NCBI GenBank assembly: GCA_947632295.1
Contig: CANROQ010000047.1
Coordinates: 1 to 7,540 of the forward strand
DNA from: an uncultured Bacilli bacterium
GTDB taxonomy: Bacteria > Bacillota_I > Bacilli_A > RF39 > UBA660
Direction of reading: 5' to 3'
Length of the DNA stretch: 7,540 nucleotides
Positions within the stretch are counted from its first letter, which is position 1. Each line of letters starts with the position of its first letter. Both the position numbers and the translations under genes were made by a program. A model generated the notes under the pieces. It did not search any database. It was not told the origin of the DNA and saw only the letters and a list, made by a program, of their open reading frames with translations. Positions 6,279 to 7,540 of this stretch are shown piece after piece.

Positions 6279-6573
6279 TTTAGAACCTCTTAAAAATAGT
6301 AAAAAAAGTAAAGGACAAAAAATTGAATTAAAACAAGTTCAAGAAATTGCTTTACTTAGTCAAGCTTTGATGATTTTTGCGATTGTAGTTGCTTTTATAA
6401 TGTCTAGATATATTCCAGAATTAACAATTATAATGAATATTTATTTATTTCTTTTAGCGTTCATCATGGCTTATACAAATTACACAATATATAAAAATAA
6501 AAAACTTAGTATTTTATATATTGTCTTTGGCATAATTATTCTATCTAGTGTTATATTGGAGATTTTAGTTTAA
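6268..6573 (+). CDS. Small membrane protein of unknown function, three predicted helices
   Basis: I do not recognise this 101-residue protein. Residues 1-25 are hydrophilic and basic (MKSNLEPLKNSKKSKGQK). Hydrophobic helices follow at about 28-46, 52-71 and 82-101, the last one reaching the C-terminus. The basic N-terminus suggests that it faces the cytoplasm. The ATG at 6268 lies five bases after GGTGA (6258-6262), inside the end of ftsY; an in-frame GTG at 6259 belongs to the ribosome binding site. It overlaps ftsY by 11 bp, and its TAA stop shares a base with the ylxM ATG (TAATG), so the three genes are probably translationally coupled. It is wedged between ftsY and ylxM, which are adjacent in Bacillus. 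Confidence 0.8.
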   Translation: MKSNLEPLKNSKKSKGQKIELKQVQEIALLSQALMIFAIVVAFIMSRYIPELTIIMNIYLFLLAFIMAYTNYTIYKNKKLSILYIVFGIIILSSVILEILV

Positions 6574-6863
6574 TGGAAGAACAATTATACTTAACTAATT
6601 TATATGATTGTTATAAAAAATTATTAACAATAAAACAACAAAACTATTTTGAAGATTATTACTTTAATAATTTGTCGTTGTCGGAAATTAGTGAAAATTA
6701 TAATGTTAGTCGCAATGCTATTCATAAACAATTAAAAGAAATTAACAATAAATTATTGGAATATGAAAGTATTTTAGAATTACATAAAAAAAGTAATGAA
6801 ATAAAAAAAATACTTAAAAATGTCGATGATGATATTCGAAAAAAAATAGAAAGATTAATATGA
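6573..6863 (+). CDS. ylxM: YlxM / UPF0122 putative DNA-binding protein
   Basis: YlxM is a small helix-turn-helix protein encoded next to SRP genes in Firmicutes and streptococci, where it is reported to interact with SRP components. The 96 residues show the family pattern: LTNLYDCYKKLLTIKQQNYF at 7-26 (usually LYDxYxxLLTxKQxxY), LSLSEISENYNVSRNAI at 34-50 (the sigma-70 region-4-like HTH), and a helical charged C-terminus from 55. The HTH tail reads SRNAIHKQLKEI, where most members have SRQAVYDNIKR, so the recognition helix has diverged. The ATG overlaps the stop of the previous gene by one base; a GGAGA at 6558-6562 is ten bases upstream. It ends in TGA, one hint that UGA is a stop in this organism. 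The usual next gene, ffh, is not present. Confidence 0.88.
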   Translation: MEEQLYLTNLYDCYKKLLTIKQQNYFEDYYFNNLSLSEISENYNVSRNAIHKQLKEINNKLLEYESILELHKKSNEIKKILKNVDDDIRKKIERLI

Positions 6864-6876
6864 AAAGGGTGTTAAA

Positions 6877-7540
6877 ATGTTTGGAAGAATTATATATATA
6901 AGTGATAACGTTGCACATATTGAAATTCCTGATGGAACGCCAATCGCTGAAAATTTAATGAATATGCATGTTATTTTTGAAGATGATAAGAAAAAAATAT
7001 TAGGTGAAATTGAAGATATTAGTGAAAAAATTATTAAAATTGGCTTTTTAGGTGAAATTGTAAATGGACGTTTTGTTGGTGGTGTTATAAGAAAGCCAAC
7101 ATTATCTTCTAAAATTCGTATTATAACGAAAGAAGAACTAGCCTTAATTATTGGTGAAGATAGTCCAAGTAGTATGATTTTAGGTGTATCGCCACTTTAT
7201 GATGATTGTCCAATTAGAGTTGATATCAATGATTTATTTAGTAATCATATGGCTATTTTTGGTAATACTGGTAGTGGTAAATCCTGTGGTGTTGCTAGAC
7301 TTTTACAAAATGTTTTTAGTAATCCTAAATTATTGCCTTATAAATCTAATTTCTTTATATTTGATGCTTATGGTGAATATCATAATGCTTTCAAAGATAT
7401 AAATAAGATTAATCCTAATTTACATTTTAAATATTATACAACTAATAAAACAGAGGCCGGAGAACAAAAACTTAAAATTCCTTTATGGCTTTTAAATGTT
7501 GATGATATGGCTCTTTTACTAGCGGCTAGTAGTCACTCGC
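6877..7540 (+). CDS. HerA-like DUF87 ATPase, N-terminal part (cut by window edge)
   Basis: The frame is open from the ATG at 6877 to the window end, giving 221 residues with no stop. Residues 1-85 form a small beta-rich domain (GRIIYISDNVAHIEIP, then ILGEIEDISEKIIKIGFLGEI) like the HAS-barrel that precedes HerA-type motors. The segment FSNHMAIFGNTGSGKS at 121-136 is the HerA/FtsK Walker A with its usual lead-in, and FFIFDAYGEYHNAF from 159 matches the HerA 'DxxGEY' strand and loop. HerA proteins are hexameric DNA-translocating ATPases that work with nucleases such as NurA or with defence effectors. The distal Walker B and arginine finger would lie beyond the window. The start has AGGGTG upstream (6866-6871). 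The gene follows ylxM after 13 bases and so appears to be part of the ftsY operon. The family is clear; its partner and role are not visible. Confidence 0.88.
   Translation, partial: MFGRIIYISDNVAHIEIPDGTPIAENLMNMHVIFEDDKKKILGEIEDISEKIIKIGFLGEIVNGRFVGGVIRKPTLSSKIRIITKEELALIIGEDSPSSMILGVSPLYDDCPIRVDINDLFSNHMAIFGNTGSGKSCGVARLLQNVFSNPKLLPYKSNFFIFDAYGEYHNAFKDINKINPNLHFKYYTTNKTEAGEQKLKIPLWLLNVDDMALLLAASSHS

Noticed and set aside
7273..7296. FtsK/SpoIIIE as identity for the P-loop ATPase
   Set aside because: There are no N-terminal membrane helices; the N-terminal beta-barrel and the DAYGEY strand after Walker A fit HerA/DUF87 better.
7184..7402. 72-codon hydrophobic open frame on the + strand
   Set aside because: It is a shifted frame inside the HerA-like ATPase; the ATPase frame carries the Walker A motif and stays open from 6877 to the end.
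1..7540. Mycoplasma-type genetic code (UGA read as Trp)
   Set aside because: Trp is encoded by TGG in ftsY, the 4650 gene, the UPF0316 gene and the ATPase. No essential frame needs UGA read through, and ylxM ends naturally at TGA. Reading through that TGA would add only a few residues, so the evidence is supportive rather than absolute.

Overview
The window is a very AT-rich (roughly a quarter G+C by eye) stretch of bacterial chromosome. Gene content and order point to a low-G+C Gram-positive lineage: an RNase J, a UPF0316 (YebE-type) membrane protein, a Bacillus-length FtsY and its partner-locus gene ylxM. Tryptophan is written TGG throughout, and the ylxM reading frame ends in TGA. This fits the standard bacterial code better than the Mycoplasma code. 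My inference is a reduced-genome Bacilli/Erysipelotrichia/RF39-like or Acholeplasma-like organism; the exact taxon cannot be settled from this sequence.

Layout. 30-680 (+) encodes a compact glycerophosphodiester phosphodiesterase. It overlaps tail-to-tail by 8 bp with a UPF0316 membrane protein (673-1182, -). An intergenic stretch of 168 bp then carries two abutting inverted repeats and a good sigma-A-type promoter. That promoter drives two small unrecognised genes (1351-1575 and 1606-2022, +). These converge on RNase J (2032-3720, -), with a shared bidirectional terminator at 2022-2058. Upstream of RNase J is an unrecognised 242-residue protein (3810-4538, -) with its own promoter and terminator.

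From about 4580 to the right edge everything is on the + strand and tightly packed, so it is probably one operon: an unrecognised multi-spanning membrane protein (4650-5267), ftsY (5280-6278), a 101-residue membrane protein (6268-6573), ylxM (6573-6863) and the start of a HerA/DUF87-type ATPase (6877 onward, cut by the window edge). FtsY is the signal recognition particle receptor, and YlxM is the small HTH protein usually found beside ffh. Here ffh is not next to ylxM; a HerA-like ATPase takes that place.

Ribosome binding sites are consistently AGGTGA- or AGGAGG-like, with 4-6 bases between site and ATG. I used this to correct several starts. No rRNA, tRNA, CRISPR array, insertion sequence or riboswitch was seen. 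The parts most worth a second look are the operator-like repeats with their two-gene unknown operon, and the ftsY-ylxM-HerA arrangement, whose downstream partner lies outside the window.
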